This document shows, piece by piece, positions 6,953-16,800 of a stretch of 64,000 nt of DNA. The notes beneath the pieces are model-generated. The model was not told where the DNA came from. It saw only the letters and a list, made by a program, of their open reading frames with translations, and made no database searches. Source of the stretch: Actinomycetes bacterium (lineage in GTDB: Bacteria > Actinomycetota > Thermoleophilia > BMS3ABIN01). The translations under genes and the position numbers were made by a program. How positions within the stretch are numbered: the stretch's first letter is position 1; every line of letters begins with the position of its first letter. The stretch covers positions 1 to 64,000 of the forward strand of contig JAJYXB010000012.1 in NCBI GenBank assembly GCA_021791195.1, read 5' to 3'.

Positions 6953-7876
6953 ATGAAGGCTGTACGACTTATGAGTGAAGACGGTCATCAGGCGCTTGCG
7001 GTAATGGAGGCCGACAAGCCGGCGGTGGTTGAGGGCAAGGTGCTGGTCGAGGTGCACGAGGCCGGCGTGAATCCGCTGGACTGGAAGATCAAGGAAGGAT
7101 GGATGCCCGCGCCGCTGCCGGTGACGATGGGCGGCGATTTCGCCGGCGTGGTTGTGGATGTGGGCCCGGATGTTTCCGGCCTGCAGCCAGGTGACGAGAT
7201 CTATGGCATGGCGGGGTTCTTCAACGGTGGCACCGGATCGTTCGCCGAGTACGGCCTGGTGGATGCGCGCAGCGTCGCGGTGCGGCCGAAAACAGCGAGT
7301 GAGAAGGAAGCGGCGGCGTTGCCGCTGGCGGGGATGATGGCGCTGCAGGCGCTCACCGAGCATCTGCGGCTCGAACCGGGGCAAAAACTGCTGATCCAGG
7401 GCGGCGCCGGTGGCATAGGCTCGTTCGCAGTGCAGCTGGCCAAACACCTGAACGTGTACGTGGCGGTCGCCTGCGCCGCCGATGAGTTCGATTACGTGAA
7501 ATCGCTGGGCGCCGATGAGGCGATCGATTTTCGCGCGCACAAGTTCGAGGATGTGATCCGCGACTGCGATGCTGTCTATGATCTGGTCGGTGGCGACGTC
7601 TACAGGCGCTCCTATCAGGTGCTCAAACCGGGCGGGACCATCATCTCCACATTGGAGCGGCCGGATGAGGAATTAGAGGAAAAATACGGCGTCAAGGCCA
7701 TCTACCAGTCGTTCGACGTCACCGCGGAGCGCCTGGGCAGGCTGGCCGAACTGGTGGACCAGGGAGCGCTCAAGGTGCACGTGGAAAAAACCTTCCCCCT
7801 GGATGATGTGGAGGCGGCGCTGGCCTATCAGGCCGAGGCGCATCCGAAAGGCAAAGTGGTCATCGACGTGAAATAG
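6953..7876 (+). CDS. NADP-dependent zinc-independent MDR oxidoreductase (quinone reductase type)
   Basis: A 307-residue protein of the medium-chain dehydrogenase/reductase superfamily, with ATG at 6953 behind GAAGGGAAGGGG. The N-terminal catalytic domain has [13 protein letters not shown] and [13 protein letters not shown] but lacks the zinc ligands of true alcohol dehydrogenases. The Rossmann nucleotide motif is [15 protein letters not shown] near residue 147. It likely reduces quinones or unsaturated carbonyls with NAD(P)H. Single-gene unit; no partner suggests the physiological substrate. Confidence 0.85.
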   Translation: MKAVRLMSEDGHQALAVMEADKPAVVEGKVLVEVHEAGVNPLDWKIKEGWMPAPLPVTMGGDFAGVVVDVGPDVSGLQPGDEIYGMAGFFNGGTGSFAEYGLVDARSVAVRPKTASEKEAAALPLAGMMALQALTEHLRLEPGQKLLIQGGAGGIGSFAVQLAKHLNVYVAVACAADEFDYVKSLGADEAIDFRAHKFEDVIRDCDAVYDLVGGDVYRRSYQVLKPGGTIISTLERPDEELEEKYGVKAIYQSFDVTAERLGRLAELVDQGALKVHVEKTFPLDDVEAALAYQAEAHPKGKVVIDVK

Positions 7877-7932
7877 ACGGCCCCCGGCTGCTCCCGATAG
7901 CCCCAGGAAGAAATCCGGCATCGCTGGTCGCC

Positions 7933-7961
7933 TTGCCGCCCGCCCGCATCTTTGCTACATT
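7933..7961 (+). promoter_or_regulatory. Predicted promoter of rpmG
   Basis: A -35 TTGCCG (7933-7938) and -10 TACATT (7956-7961) are separated by 17 bp, about 65 bp before the rpmG start. Confidence 0.5.
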
Positions 7962-7981
7962 ACTCACTGGTTGTTTAAAGG

Positions 7982-8000
7982 GACGGCTTGGCCGTCTTTT
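7982..8000 (+). terminator. Small hairpin with T tract in the rpmG leader
   Basis: GACGGC-TTG-GCCGTC followed by TTTT resembles a weak intrinsic terminator. It lies between the predicted promoter and rpmG, so it may attenuate rpmG or end transcripts reading through from the MDR gene. Confidence 0.4.
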
Positions 8001-8025
8001 CTATTGTTTGGATCCGGAGTCTCTA

Positions 8026-8187
8026 GTGGCATCAGATAAAAGACCGATGGTCACGCTCGCCTGCACCGAGTGCAAGCGGCGAAATTACAACACCACCAAG
8101 AACAAGATTAATCACAGGGACCGGCTGGAGCTGAAGAAACACTGCCCCTGGTGCCGGAAGCACACGTTGCACAGGGAGACGCGCTAG
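8026..8187 (+). CDS. rpmG: Large ribosomal subunit protein L33
   Basis: A 53-residue protein from GTG 8026, with GGAG about 8 nt upstream. It is the zinc-binding form: CTEC and CPWC pairs flank the basic core [20 protein letters not shown]. It opens the translation cluster, with tRNA-Trp and secE following, an arrangement common in actinobacteria and firmicutes. Longer upstream starts in the frame would run through the promoter region and are discounted. Confidence 0.95.
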   Translation: MASDKRPMVTLACTECKRRNYNTTKNKINHRDRLELKKHCPWCRKHTLHRETR

Positions 8188-8196
8188 CAGCCGTCT

Positions 8197-8226
8197 TTGC
8201 CATGGTGTTGGGGAGCGGGGTATAAT
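8197..8226 (+). promoter_or_regulatory. Predicted promoter of tRNA-Trp / secE-nusG
   Basis: TTGCCA (8197-8202) and a consensus TATAAT (8221-8226) are 18 bp apart, 26 bp upstream of the tRNA 5' end. Confidence 0.7.
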
Positions 8227-8251
8227 TCTTATGGCCCGGTGGCCTACCCGC

Positions 8252-8328
8252 AGGGCAGTAGCTCCAACTGGTAGAGCGCCGGTCTCCAAAACCGGATGTT
8301 GGGGGTTCGAGTCCCTCCTGCCCTGCCA
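8252..8328 (+). tRNA. tRNA-Trp (anticodon CCA)
   Basis: A full cloverleaf is visible: acceptor AGGGCAG (8252-8258) with CTGCCCT (8318-8324), D arm GCTC/GAGC, anticodon stem CCGGT/ACCGG with loop CTCCAAA (anticodon CCA), and T loop TTCGAGT. Discriminator G is followed by an encoded CCA (8326-8328). The gene lies between rpmG and secE. Confidence 0.97.
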
Positions 8329-8411
8329 AACAGAGTGCTCTCGCCTTAAGTCCCCAAACCTTCATCCGGGTGCCGGGCGCACGCGGGCGGAACAAGAAGG
8401 AAGCTTGTCTT

Positions 8412-8804
8412 ATGGCAAAACCAGCCAGAGTAAAAAAGAAACAGGAGGCCTCCGCCTCGAAAAAGAGCGATAAGGCCGGCGCCAGGAGAAAGGCGAAGGA
8501 GGCTTCCGCGAAGCCAAAAGCCAAAGCGGCAGCGGCCAAGGCCAGGACTGGCGGTCTGCGCGGGCGCGTTGCGAGCGCGCAGCAGAAATCCGCGAAACCG
8601 GCCAAGGGTGCGGCGAAGGCGCCGCGGGAGCGCAAGGCCTTCAAGTTCTTCCGCGAGGTGAAGGTGGAGCTGTCCAAAGTCACCTGGCCGACGCGGGAAG
8701 AGCTGATCCAGTCGACCATCGTAGTGGTTGTGGCCGTGCTGATTGCGGGAATATTTATCGAGATTTTCGATCTGATCTTTTCCAAGCTGATTAGTGCGCT
8801 CTAG
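8412..8804 (+). CDS. secE: Preprotein translocase subunit SecE
   Basis: A 130-residue protein from ATG 8412, preceded by GAAGGAAG; an in-frame GTG at 8370 lacks a ribosome site. The first ~75 residues are a Lys/Ala-rich extension of low complexity. The SecE core follows (FFREVKVELSKVTWPTREEL), with a single membrane helix near residues 98-122 (VVVVAVLIAGIFIEIFDLIF). It joins SecY in the translocon; secY lies at 37023. The basic extension is longer than in the ~60-residue SecE of firmicutes but common in actinobacteria. Confidence 0.95.
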   Translation: MAKPARVKKKQEASASKKSDKAGARRKAKEASAKPKAKAAAAKARTGGLRGRVASAQQKSAKPAKGAAKAPRERKAFKFFREVKVELSKVTWPTREELIQSTIVVVVAVLIAGIFIEIFDLIFSKLISAL

Positions 8805-8827
8805 CATGCGGCCGGGGAGTCAAACAA

Positions 8828-9352
8828 ATGTCATTTAACTGGTATGTAATCAATACATATTCGGGCCACGAGAACAAGGTCCGTCTCAATCTGCAGCAGC
8901 GGATCAAATCGATGAGCCAGGAAGACGCGGTCAAGGAGATCGTGGTGCCGACGGAGCAGGTGGTGGAGACCAAGAACGGTCAGAAGGTGCAGACCGAGAA
9001 GCGGGTCTTCCCCGGCTACGTGCTGGTCAACATGAACATGACCGATGATTCCTGGGCGCTGGTCAAGAACACTCCCGGAGTGACCGGGTTTGTCGGTTCG
9101 GCCAACAAGCCGGTGCCGCTGAGCGCGCAGGAGGTGGACCGCATCCTGCACACCTCTACTGTGGAGAAACCCAAGGCGGTGGCTCAGTTCAGCGTCGGCG
9201 AGATGGTGCGGGTGATGTCGGGGCCGCTCTCCGACTTCAACGGCGAGATCGCCGAGATCAGTGAGGACCAGAGCAAACTGAAGGTGCTGGTAAATATCTT
9301 CGGGCGCGAGACCCCGGTGGAGCTCAGCTTCGACCAGGTGAAAAAGGTATAG
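8828..9352 (+). CDS. nusG: Transcription termination/antitermination factor NusG
   Basis: A 174-residue protein 23 nt after secE. The NGN domain starts WYVINTYSGHENKVRLNL, includes PGYVLVNM, and ends before the KOW domain, which carries VGEMVRVMSGPLSDFNGEI. Length is normal and there is no actinobacterial N-terminal extension. NusG binds RNA polymerase and Rho and couples transcription with S10, encoded downstream at 27070. Confidence 0.96.
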   Translation: MSFNWYVINTYSGHENKVRLNLQQRIKSMSQEDAVKEIVVPTEQVVETKNGQKVQTEKRVFPGYVLVNMNMTDDSWALVKNTPGVTGFVGSANKPVPLSAQEVDRILHTSTVEKPKAVAQFSVGEMVRVMSGPLSDFNGEIAEISEDQSKLKVLVNIFGRETPVELSFDQVKKV

Positions 9353-9457
9353 CCGAAGCTTTTCCTGCGGGGCTGCGGGCTTGCGGCGCAGGCTGTTTTT
9401 GCTGTATCCTTCTTCCTTGCGCCAGAATTCGAAGTCGTAAACAAGGCGAGAAATCCT

Positions 9458-9883
9458 ATGGCTAAAAAAGTAATGACGATCATCAAGCTGCAGATCCCGG
9501 CGGGTCAGGCGAACCCGGCGCCGCCGGTCGGTCCCGCGCTCGGCCAGCACGGAGTCAACATCATGGACTTCTGCAAGGCTTTCAACGCGCAGACGCAGCA
9601 GGAAGGCAACACCATCATCCCCGTAGAGATCACCGTCTTCGAGGACCGTTCCTTCACCTTTATCACCAAGACGCCGCCCGCGGCGGTGCTGCTGAAGCAG
9701 GCAGCCGGCATCGAGAAGGGCTCGGGCGAACCGCACAAGGAAAAGGTGGCCACTGTTCCGGTCGCCAAGGTGCGTGAGATCGCCGAGTTGAAAATGAAAG
9801 ACCTGAACGCCAATGATGTGGATGCGGCCATGAAGATCATCGCCGGCACCGCCCGCAGCATGGGAATCGAGGTGCAGGGATGA
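9458..9883 (+). CDS. rplK: Large ribosomal subunit protein L11
   Basis: A 141-residue protein with the proline-rich N-terminal domain ([20 protein letters not shown]) and the C-terminal rRNA-binding domain ending [14 protein letters not shown]. It forms the GTPase-associated stalk base. The 105-nt gap after nusG contains a CCTGCG...CGCAGG hairpin with a TTTTT tract (9364-9400), possibly an attenuator. The stop overlaps the rplA ATG by 4 nt. Confidence 0.97.
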   Translation: MAKKVMTIIKLQIPAGQANPAPPVGPALGQHGVNIMDFCKAFNAQTQQEGNTIIPVEITVFEDRSFTFITKTPPAAVLLKQAAGIEKGSGEPHKEKVATVPVAKVREIAELKMKDLNANDVDAAMKIIAGTARSMGIEVQG

Positions 9884-10596
9884 GCGTGAAAACCAGCAGA
9901 AGAACCACTGAGAATCGGGCGCAGGTCGAGAGCACGAAACTTTACACGCCGCTGGAGTCGGTGCGGCTGCTGAAGGGCCTCAAGGCGGCGAAATTCGATG
10001 AAACCGTGGAAGTCCACTTCCGCCTGGGCGTCGATCCGCGCAAGGCCGACCAGATGATCCGCGGCACGCTGATGCTGCCCAAGGGCACCGGCAAAGAGGT
10101 GCGCGTGGCGGTTTTCGCCGAAGGCGAGAAGGACAAGGAAGCCAGGGACGCCGGCGCCGATTTTGTCGGCGGCGAAGATCTGGCCAAGAAGGTCGAAGGC
10201 GGCTGGTTCGATTTTGATGTCGCTATCGCCACGCCGGATATGATGCGGGTAGTCGGCCGGCTCGGCCGGGCGCTCGGACCCCGGGGCCTGATGCCGAATC
10301 CGAAGGCCGGCACGGTGACCTTCGATATCGCCAAGGCGGTTCAGGATTCCAAGGCCGGCAAGATCGAGTTCCGCACCGACCGCACCGGCATCGTGCATAT
10401 AGCCATCGGCAAGGCCTCGTTCTCCGAAGCCGACCTGCTGGATAACTACGGCGCGGTTATCGACGAACTTATCCGCGCCAAGCCTGCAGCCGCCAAGGGC
10501 CGCTACATGAAGAGCGTTGTCATGACCACCAGCATGGGGCCGGGCGTGCCGGTCGATCCGGCGGTCACGCGGGATTTCATGGAAGAACGCGCTTAG
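9880..10596 (+). CDS. rplA: Large ribosomal subunit protein L1
   Basis: A 238-residue protein beginning in the ATGA overlap with rplK. Family segments include [20 protein letters not shown], the [20 protein letters not shown] core and the final [12 protein letters not shown]1 builds the mobile E-site stalk and in many bacteria represses the L11-L1 mRNA; no obvious L1 operator mimic is seen upstream. Normal length. Confidence 0.97.
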   Translation: MSVKTSRRTTENRAQVESTKLYTPLESVRLLKGLKAAKFDETVEVHFRLGVDPRKADQMIRGTLMLPKGTGKEVRVAVFAEGEKDKEARDAGADFVGGEDLAKKVEGGWFDFDVAIATPDMMRVVGRLGRALGPRGLMPNPKAGTVTFDIAKAVQDSKAGKIEFRTDRTGIVHIAIGKASFSEADLLDNYGAVIDELIRAKPAAAKGRYMKSVVMTTSMGPGVPVDPAVTRDFMEERA

Positions 10597-10639
10597 GCGC
10601 AGCCGACCGGGACAGCCGGCAGCGAAGGCAGCCGCCGTT

Positions 10640-10792
10640 TCGAACCGCGGCAGCATAAAACTGAATAGCACCAGAGACAGCTGGCACCGGTATCCGTACC
10701 GGTTTAATGGGCTCGGGGCCCGCCCGCCGAGGTGGCACGGCAGAATATTATGGATATTCTCTTTGTCTACCTCTGCGGAGGTGGATTTTTTT
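10640..10792 (+). promoter_or_regulatory. L10 leader (ribosomal protein leader with attenuator)
   Basis: The 224-nt gap before rplJ contains a conserved-looking ACAGCTGGCACCGG ... CCGCCGAGGTGGCACGGC core of the L10-binding leader. It is followed by a terminator hairpin ACCTC-TGCG-GAGGT (10769-10782) and TTTTTTT (10786-10792). Known L10 leaders bind the L10(L12) complex and shut off rplJL. The match here is by eye to the consensus. Confidence 0.6.
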
Positions 10793-10820
10793 ATTTCAGG
10801 ACCGGATTCGGGAGGTGAAG

Positions 10821-11351
10821 TTGAACAGGGAACAGAAGACAGCCAAGGTGAAATCGCTGGTGGAGATGATGAAGGCCAGCGGCGCCATGCTGGTCGCCGA
10901 CTACCGCGGCCTGACCGTGGCCGAGTCGCGCGAGCTCAGGAACGGTCTGCGCGATGCCGGCTGCTCCGGCTTCGAGGTCGTGAAGAACACGCTCACCGAG
11001 CGCGCCGCTGATGAGGCCGGCATGGCCGGGCTGAAGGCATACCTGAGCGGCCCGACGGCGATCGCCTTCTGCGGCGAGGACGCGGCCGGACCGGCGAAGG
11101 TGCTGGTGAAATATGCCAAGGAGTTCAAGCCGCTGGAGATCAAGGGCGGTTTGCTCGAAGGCCAGCTAATCGACACGGAGCGGATCAAGTATCTGGCTTC
11201 GCTGCCGTCGAAGGAAGTGCTCATGTCCCAGATGCTGGGAGCGTTCCAGAGCCCGGCCCGGGGGATGGTCACGGTGCTTTCGGGCACGCTGCGGGGCCTG
11301 GTGACGGTGCTCTCCAAGGTGCAGGAACAAAAGGAGTCCGAGGCCGCCTAG
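10821..11351 (+). CDS. rplJ: Large ribosomal subunit protein L10
   Basis: A 176-residue protein. The TTG at 10821 sits 6 nt after GGAGGTGAAG and gives the standard [17 protein letters not shown] start; GTG 10815 is too close to the Shine-Dalgarno. Core segments are [20 protein letters not shown] and [11 protein letters not shown], and the C-terminal helix ([20 protein letters not shown]) is where L7/L12 dimers bind. It anchors the stalk and is probably autoregulated through the leader. Confidence 0.96.
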   Translation: MNREQKTAKVKSLVEMMKASGAMLVADYRGLTVAESRELRNGLRDAGCSGFEVVKNTLTERAADEAGMAGLKAYLSGPTAIAFCGEDAAGPAKVLVKYAKEFKPLEIKGGLLEGQLIDTERIKYLASLPSKEVLMSQMLGAFQSPARGMVTVLSGTLRGLVTVLSKVQEQKESEAA

Positions 11352-11410
11352 GACAGCTCCGGGCGCCTGGAGATTTCAATCAGGGAAATTCGATCAATAA
11401 CGGAGGAAGC

Positions 11411-11791
11411 ATGGCAGACGTACAAAAGACATTCGACGAACTGAAAACATGGAATATCACCGAGATCGCGGAGCTGATCAAGCTGTTCGAAGATGAGTTC
11501 GGCGTCAGCGCCGCGGCTCCGGTGGCCGTGGCTGCCGCTCCCGCCGCCGGCGGCGAAGGCGGCGGCGCCGAGGAGGAGCAGACCGAGTTTGACGTCGTCC
11601 TCGCGGCTGTCGGTGACAAGAAGATCCAGGTGATCAAGGTAGTACGCGCCGCCACCGGCCTGGGCCTCAAGGAGGCCAAGGACGTGGTTGATGGCGCTCC
11701 CAAGGCGGTCAAGGAGAAGGTCTCCAGGGAAGAGGCGGATGACATCAAGGCCAAGCTGGAAGAAGTCGGCGCCACAGTTGAAGTAAAATAG
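11411..11791 (+). CDS. rplL: Large ribosomal subunit protein L7/L12
   Basis: A 126-residue protein with an N-terminal dimerisation region ([20 protein letters not shown]), an Ala/Gly-rich flexible hinge around residues 33-55, and the factor-binding C-terminal domain ([20 protein letters not shown]). ATG 11411 follows GGAGGA. An intrinsic terminator lies 30 nt after the stop, separating this operon from rpoB. Confidence 0.97.
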   Translation: MADVQKTFDELKTWNITEIAELIKLFEDEFGVSAAAPVAVAAAPAAGGEGGGAEEEQTEFDVVLAAVGDKKIQVIKVVRAATGLGLKEAKDVVDGAPKAVKEKVSREEADDIKAKLEEVGATVEVK

Positions 11792-11819
11792 TCATCTCTC
11801 TTATTTATGTGTCAACCAG

Positions 11820-11844
11820 GCGGCCCTTGCGGGCCGCTTTTTTT
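11820..11844 (+). terminator. Intrinsic terminator after rplL
   Basis: GCGGCCC-TTGC-GGGCCGC followed by seven T residues: a perfect 7-bp GC-rich stem with a 4-nt loop. Confidence 0.9.
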
Positions 11845-12032
11845 CGTAAGATAATCAGTCAAATTTAACAAATATATCAATTGTAATCATCAACCTAAAA
11901 AAACAGGAAATCCTCGCGGTTGCCGGGCTGATTGCCGTTACGCTGGCGATATTCGCCTATACGGTCGATGCGAGACGTCCCTGGTTCGGCGTATACTCCG
12001 GCCAGAATCACGACTGGCTTACCGCCAGCAGC

Positions 12033-13565
12033 GTGATATTTACCGACAACTGGTTTCGTGAAGGCATCTGGAATCTCCGTTTCGGCATGTACGAGGAACC
12101 GAAATCGCCGGAGCTTTCCACCCAGATCAGCCGCGATCCCTACATTTCCTACCCGCCCGGCTCGGTGCTGCCGGTCTTCGCGCTCAGCCTGGTGAGCGGG
12201 CACGAGCCTTCCGCCAGCATGGTCATGGGCTACGACCTGCTAAATCACCTGCTGGTCACCGTTGTGCTGGCGCTTACGGTTTTCTTCTTTCTGATTTCGC
12301 TGAAACTGAGGCCAGTGTATGCGGCGGCTTTTGCCCTGATCCCCATTGCGCTGGAGCAGCTGCTGCCTGCCCCCTTTTATTTTTTCCAGAACTCGTTCTT
12401 CTCCGATCAGGCCGTGATCCTGCCGTTCGCGCTCGTCATCCTTCTGGAGGTGCTGCGCGCGGACGCCACCGGCAGGCGCCGGCGCGTGATCGATCTCAGC
12501 CAGGGCCTGGTGTTCCTTTACGGAGCTTTCACCGACTGGCTGTTCGCCTTTGTTTTTGCCGTCTTCCTTGTCAAGCGCCTGGCATCCGGAGAGATTGATT
12601 TCAGGCACGGCAAGCGTTTCCGGCGCGGAGATTTCAGTTTCGCCGCCGGCTTCGGGGCAGGTATCGCGCTGTTTGTCATCCATCTGACTGTGATGATGTG
12701 GGGGAATCTGGGCTGGGCTTACGCATATCTTGACCATAAATATTTTGTCAGATCAGGAACCGGTTCCAGCGACGGGTTCAGCGGCTTCATGAGCTATTTT
12801 CGCGCCATCCGGAAGAACGTCTGGCAGGGTTATGGCAGAACGGGCGAGCTGCTGGTCATGTTCAGCATCCTCTTTGTCGTGGCGCTGGCTGTCTACCTGT
12901 TCGTGGCGTCGCGACGGCTGGGCGTTTCCGGCGAAGTACGCAGAATTACGCAGTTGACCTTTATCGTGGTCCCCCCATGCATCCTGCAGATGTACGTTTT
13001 TCTGGATCACTCCGCCGTGCACAATTTCTCGGCGCTGAAACTGTCGCTGCCGATAACGATCGTCCCCTTCGTATGCTTCCCGGTTTTTCTGGCGGTGCTG
13101 GCCAGGGACCTGTGGCCGCGACTGACCCTGCCGCGCACGCTGCCGTTCGTCACTTTGGCCGCGTTGGTGCTGGCGGTTTCGTATGCGGCGCTCGAGCACG
13201 CAAACTATTCGCGGTTTTTCGCCGGCAGGGACGCCGAGTGGTACAGATTCGCCGCCGTGACCGGCAGGCATTCGAATGCCAGCGATGTGGTCTTTTCACC
13301 TGACATGGAGATCCCTTATCATCCCCCGCAGTCGGTTGCCCTGTCGATGAAGCGGGTGTACAGGATCAGTTCGGTAGCGCAGATCCAGGACAGGATCACA
13401 AGCGCCACCGGCAAATATCAGGTGGAAGTCATCTTCCTGCACCCGCCCCAGCCCGGCAGCTACTGGGTCCGGGTTGCCGCCGCCGCGGATTCGTCGCTGC
13501 GGGACAGCGATGGCACCTGCTATATTTTCTTTTCAGCCGCACGCATGCGGCGGCTGCGACTGTAG
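12033..13565 (+). CDS. Polytopic membrane protein, probable GT-C glycosyltransferase
   Basis: From GTG 12033 the frame gives 510 residues. About ten hydrophobic helices are visible (LLNHLLVTVVLALTVFFFLI, LLVMFSILFVVALAVYLFVA) and the layout resembles PMT/ArnT-like GT-C enzymes. Coding continues upstream in frame to about 11880: a further helix (EILAVAGLIAVTLAIFAYTV) and a loop with HDWLTASS that could hold the catalytic Asp. No ATG, GTG or TTG occurs there before the stop at 11849, so the true start may be a rare codon such as ATT 11880, or a start was lost. The gene intrudes between rplL and rpoB. Substrate unknown. Confidence 0.6.
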   Translation: MIFTDNWFREGIWNLRFGMYEEPKSPELSTQISRDPYISYPPGSVLPVFALSLVSGHEPSASMVMGYDLLNHLLVTVVLALTVFFFLISLKLRPVYAAAFALIPIALEQLLPAPFYFFQNSFFSDQAVILPFALVILLEVLRADATGRRRRVIDLSQGLVFLYGAFTDWLFAFVFAVFLVKRLASGEIDFRHGKRFRRGDFSFAAGFGAGIALFVIHLTVMMWGNLGWAYAYLDHKYFVRSGTGSSDGFSGFMSYFRAIRKNVWQGYGRTGELLVMFSILFVVALAVYLFVASRRLGVSGEVRRITQLTFIVVPPCILQMYVFLDHSAVHNFSALKLSLPITIVPFVCFPVFLAVLARDLWPRLTLPRTLPFVTLAALVLAVSYAALEHANYSRFFAGRDAEWYRFAAVTGRHSNASDVVFSPDMEIPYHPPQSVALSMKRVYRISSVAQIQDRITSATGKYQVEVIFLHPPQPGSYWVRVAAAADSSLRDSDGTCYIFFSAARMRRLRL

Positions 13566-13592
13566 CAGGCGGGCGCCTGGCGCCGGGCTGCT

Positions 13593-13611
13593 GGCGGCGT
13601 GTTTCGCCGCC
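13593..13611 (+). terminator. Hairpin after the GT-C-like gene
   Basis: GGCGGCG-TGTTT-CGCCGCC is a perfect 7-bp stem 28 nt after the stop codon, followed only by GGGTTTGAT. It may be a weak terminator. The rest of 13612-13750 is GC-rich with further short inverted repeats and no ORF I can support. Confidence 0.4.
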
Positions 13612-13751
13612 GGGTTTGATATCGCCCCTGCGGGGAAAGAGTCTGTTTGCCCCCGCCGCCCGGGCGGCGCGCGGGCGGCCGGAGAATGGCGCACGGTTCG
13701 AAGGCAGGCGGTTTGTCCATGGCGAGCAACGGGGTAGCTGTCTCGGCCATC

Positions 13752-13780
13752 TTGCTTCCTAAAACGCAGTATGCTATATT
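13752..13780 (+). promoter_or_regulatory. Predicted rpoB promoter
   Basis: TTGCTT (13752-13757) and TATATT (13775-13780) are 17 bp apart, 66 bp upstream of the rpoB start. With the terminator after rplL this makes rpoBC its own transcription unit. Confidence 0.65.
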
Positions 13781-13846
13781 TCCTTGTTCGTGCCCACGCA
13801 CGGCCCTGTTACCCTGCAATTTTTCCTCCCAGGAGGGGTGAGCCTT

Positions 13847-16800
13847 TTGGAGCAACTTTCCGACCACGCGATTAGCCCTCGTACTCGTCGAACCTTTTCC
13901 AAGCTGGAGAAGATTCTCGAGCTTCCGAACCTGATCGACATCCAGAAGAAATCGTACGAGTGGTTTCTCAGCGACGGCATCCGCGAGACTGTCGCCGATA
14001 TTTCGCCGATCGAGGACTACACCGGCACGCTGGCGGTGGAGTTTGGCGCTCATGAATTCGAGCAGCCCTCGAGCTCCATCGACGAATGCCGCGACAAGGA
14101 TGGCAACTTCTCCGCGCCATTGTTCATGGACGTCAGTTTTGTCAACAAGGAGACCGGCGAGATACGCCAGCAGAAGGTGTTCATGGGCGATTTTCCCATG
14201 ATGACCGAGTGGGGCACCTTCATCATCAACGGCACCGAGCGGGTGGTCGTCACACAGCTGGTCCGCTCTCCGGGCGCGTACGTTATGGAGCCGAAGGATC
14301 CGGCCAAGCAGGTGTTCGTCGCCAACCTGATGCCGTCGCGCGGCTCGTGGCTGGAGCTGGAGATCGACAAGAAGGGCCTGGTCAACGTCCGCATCGACCG
14401 CAAGCGCAAGCTGCCGGTGACGGTGCTGCTGCGCGCCCTCGGCTATGCCACCAACGATGCGATTACGAAGCTGTTCGGCGACTCGATCTATATAAAGCAC
14501 ACGCTCGACAAGGACACCACCTCTACCGAAGAGGAAGCGCTGATCGAGCTGTTCAAGAAGCAGCGCCCCGGCGAACCGCCCAGCCTCGACAGCGCCCGGT
14601 CGCTACTGAAGGCGCTGTTCTTCGACCCCAAGCGCTATGACCTGACGCGTGTGGGCCGCTACAAGCTCAACAACCGGCTGGGCCTGGAGATCGATCCCGA
14701 TACGCGCGTGCTCACCAACGACGACATCATCGCGCTGATCAAGGCGCTGATAATGCTGCCGGACAAGCTGGGCGTTCCCGAGGACGCCGTCGATTACGCG
14801 GCGGAAGCGATCAGCCTGCCGCGGGAAGAGATCGCCCACGACCTCGACGAATACGAGCACTTCGGCAACCGCCGCCTGCGCACCGTAGGCGAACTGGTGC
14901 AGGAGGCTTTCCGCATCGGCCTTTACCGGATGGAGCGTGTCGTCAAGGAACGGATGACCACTGAAGACGTAGATGCCATTACGCCTCAGCATATCATCAA
15001 CATCCGCCCTGTCGTCGCCGCGCTGAAAGAATTTTTCGGTTCATCGCAGCTGTCACATTTCATGGACCAGACCAACACGCTGGCGGGCCTGACGCACCGC
15101 CGCCGCCTGAGCGCCCTGGGCGCTGGCGGCCTCACGCGCGAGCGGGCGCCGATCGAGGTGCGCGACGTGCATCCGACCCACTATGGCCGCATGTGCCCGA
15201 TCGAGACCCCGGAAGGTCCGAACATTGGCCTGATGGGCTCGCTGTCGTCATACGCGACCGTGAATGAGTTCGGTTTCATCCAGACGCCGTACCGCAAGGT
15301 GGAGAAGGGCAAGGTTACCGACGAGATCATCTATCTCGATGCCAGCGAAGAAGACAAATACGTGATCGCTCAGGCGAGCGCCAATTTCGATCCCGGCACG
15401 GGCAAGTTCACTGACAAGCACATCCTGGCACGGGCGCGCGATGGCGAGGTCGTCACCGTCGAGCCCAAGGAAGTCGACTTCATGGACGTCTCGCCGCAGC
15501 AGATCGTTTCTGTGGCCACGGCGCTCATCCCCTTCCTGGAGCATAACGACGCCAACCGGGCGCTGATGGGGTCGAACATGCAACGCCAGGCGGTACCGCT
15601 GCTGAAAGCGGAAGCGCCGCTGGTCGGCACCGGCATCGAGTTCCGCGCCGCGGTCGACACCGGCGACGTCATCCTCTCCAAGCGCGCCGGCAAGATCAAG
15701 GAGGTCGACGCGGAGCGGATCATCGTCGAGGGCAGCAAGGGCGAAGAAGACGTCTATGTGCTCAACAAGTTCACCCGGTCCAACCAGGGCACGCTAATGC
15801 ACCAGAAACCGCTGGTGGTCGAGGGCGACCGTGTCAAGAAAGGCACGGTGCTGGCCGACGGCGCCGCTACAGACCTGGGCGAGATGGCCCTGGGCAAGAA
15901 CCTGCTGGTGGCGTTCATGAGCTGGGAAGGCTACAACTTTGAGGACGCGATCATCCTCAGCGAACGCATCGTCAAGGACGACGTTCTCTCTTCTATCCAC
16001 ATCGAGGAATACGAGGTCGAGGCCCGCACCACCAAGCTGGGTGACGAGGAGATCACCCGCGACATCCCCAACCGCAGCGAGGAATCGCTGGCGGACCTGG
16101 ACGAGGACGGCATCATCCGTATCGGCGCCGAGGTCAACTCCGGCGACCTGCTGGTCGGTAAGGTAACACCCAAGGGCGAGACCGAGCTGACCGCCGAGGA
16201 GAAGCTCATCCGCGCCATCTTCAAGGAGAAGGCGCGCGAGGTGCGCGACACTTCGCTGAAGGTGCCACACGGCGAGGGCGGCCGCGTCATTGACGTGAAG
16301 ATCTTCTCGCGGGAGAACGGCGACGACCTCTCACCAGGCGTCAACAAGCTGGTGCGTGTCTACGTGGCGAAGAAGCGCAAAATCGCCGAGGGCGACAAGC
16401 TCGCCGGCCGTCACGGCAACAAGGGCGTCATCTCCAAAATCGTGCCCGAGGAGGACATGCCGTTCCTGGAGGACGGTACGCCGGTGGACATCATCCTCAA
16501 TCCGCTGGGCGTTCCCTCGCGCATGAACATCGGTCAGATCCTCGAGACGCATCTCGGCTGGGCGGCGGCCCGCGGCTGGGACGACGGCAGCGGCTTCGCG
16601 TCGCCGGTGCACGTCGCCACCCCGGTGTTCGACGGCGCCTCCGTGGACGAGGTGGAGGAGGCGCTGATCAAATGCTACGAGCACGACCCGGAGAAAAAGA
16701 TCACCTATACCTACAACGGCGAGGAGCCGAACCCGGGCGCCGGCAAAGTGAAGCTCTACAACGGCCTCACAGGCGAGCCCTACGGCGACAAGATCACCGT

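Noticed and set aside
13520-14500. A 326-codon minus-strand ORF spanning the rpoB promoter and start.
   Set aside because: It is antisense to the conserved N-terminus of rpoB and has no protein-like features.
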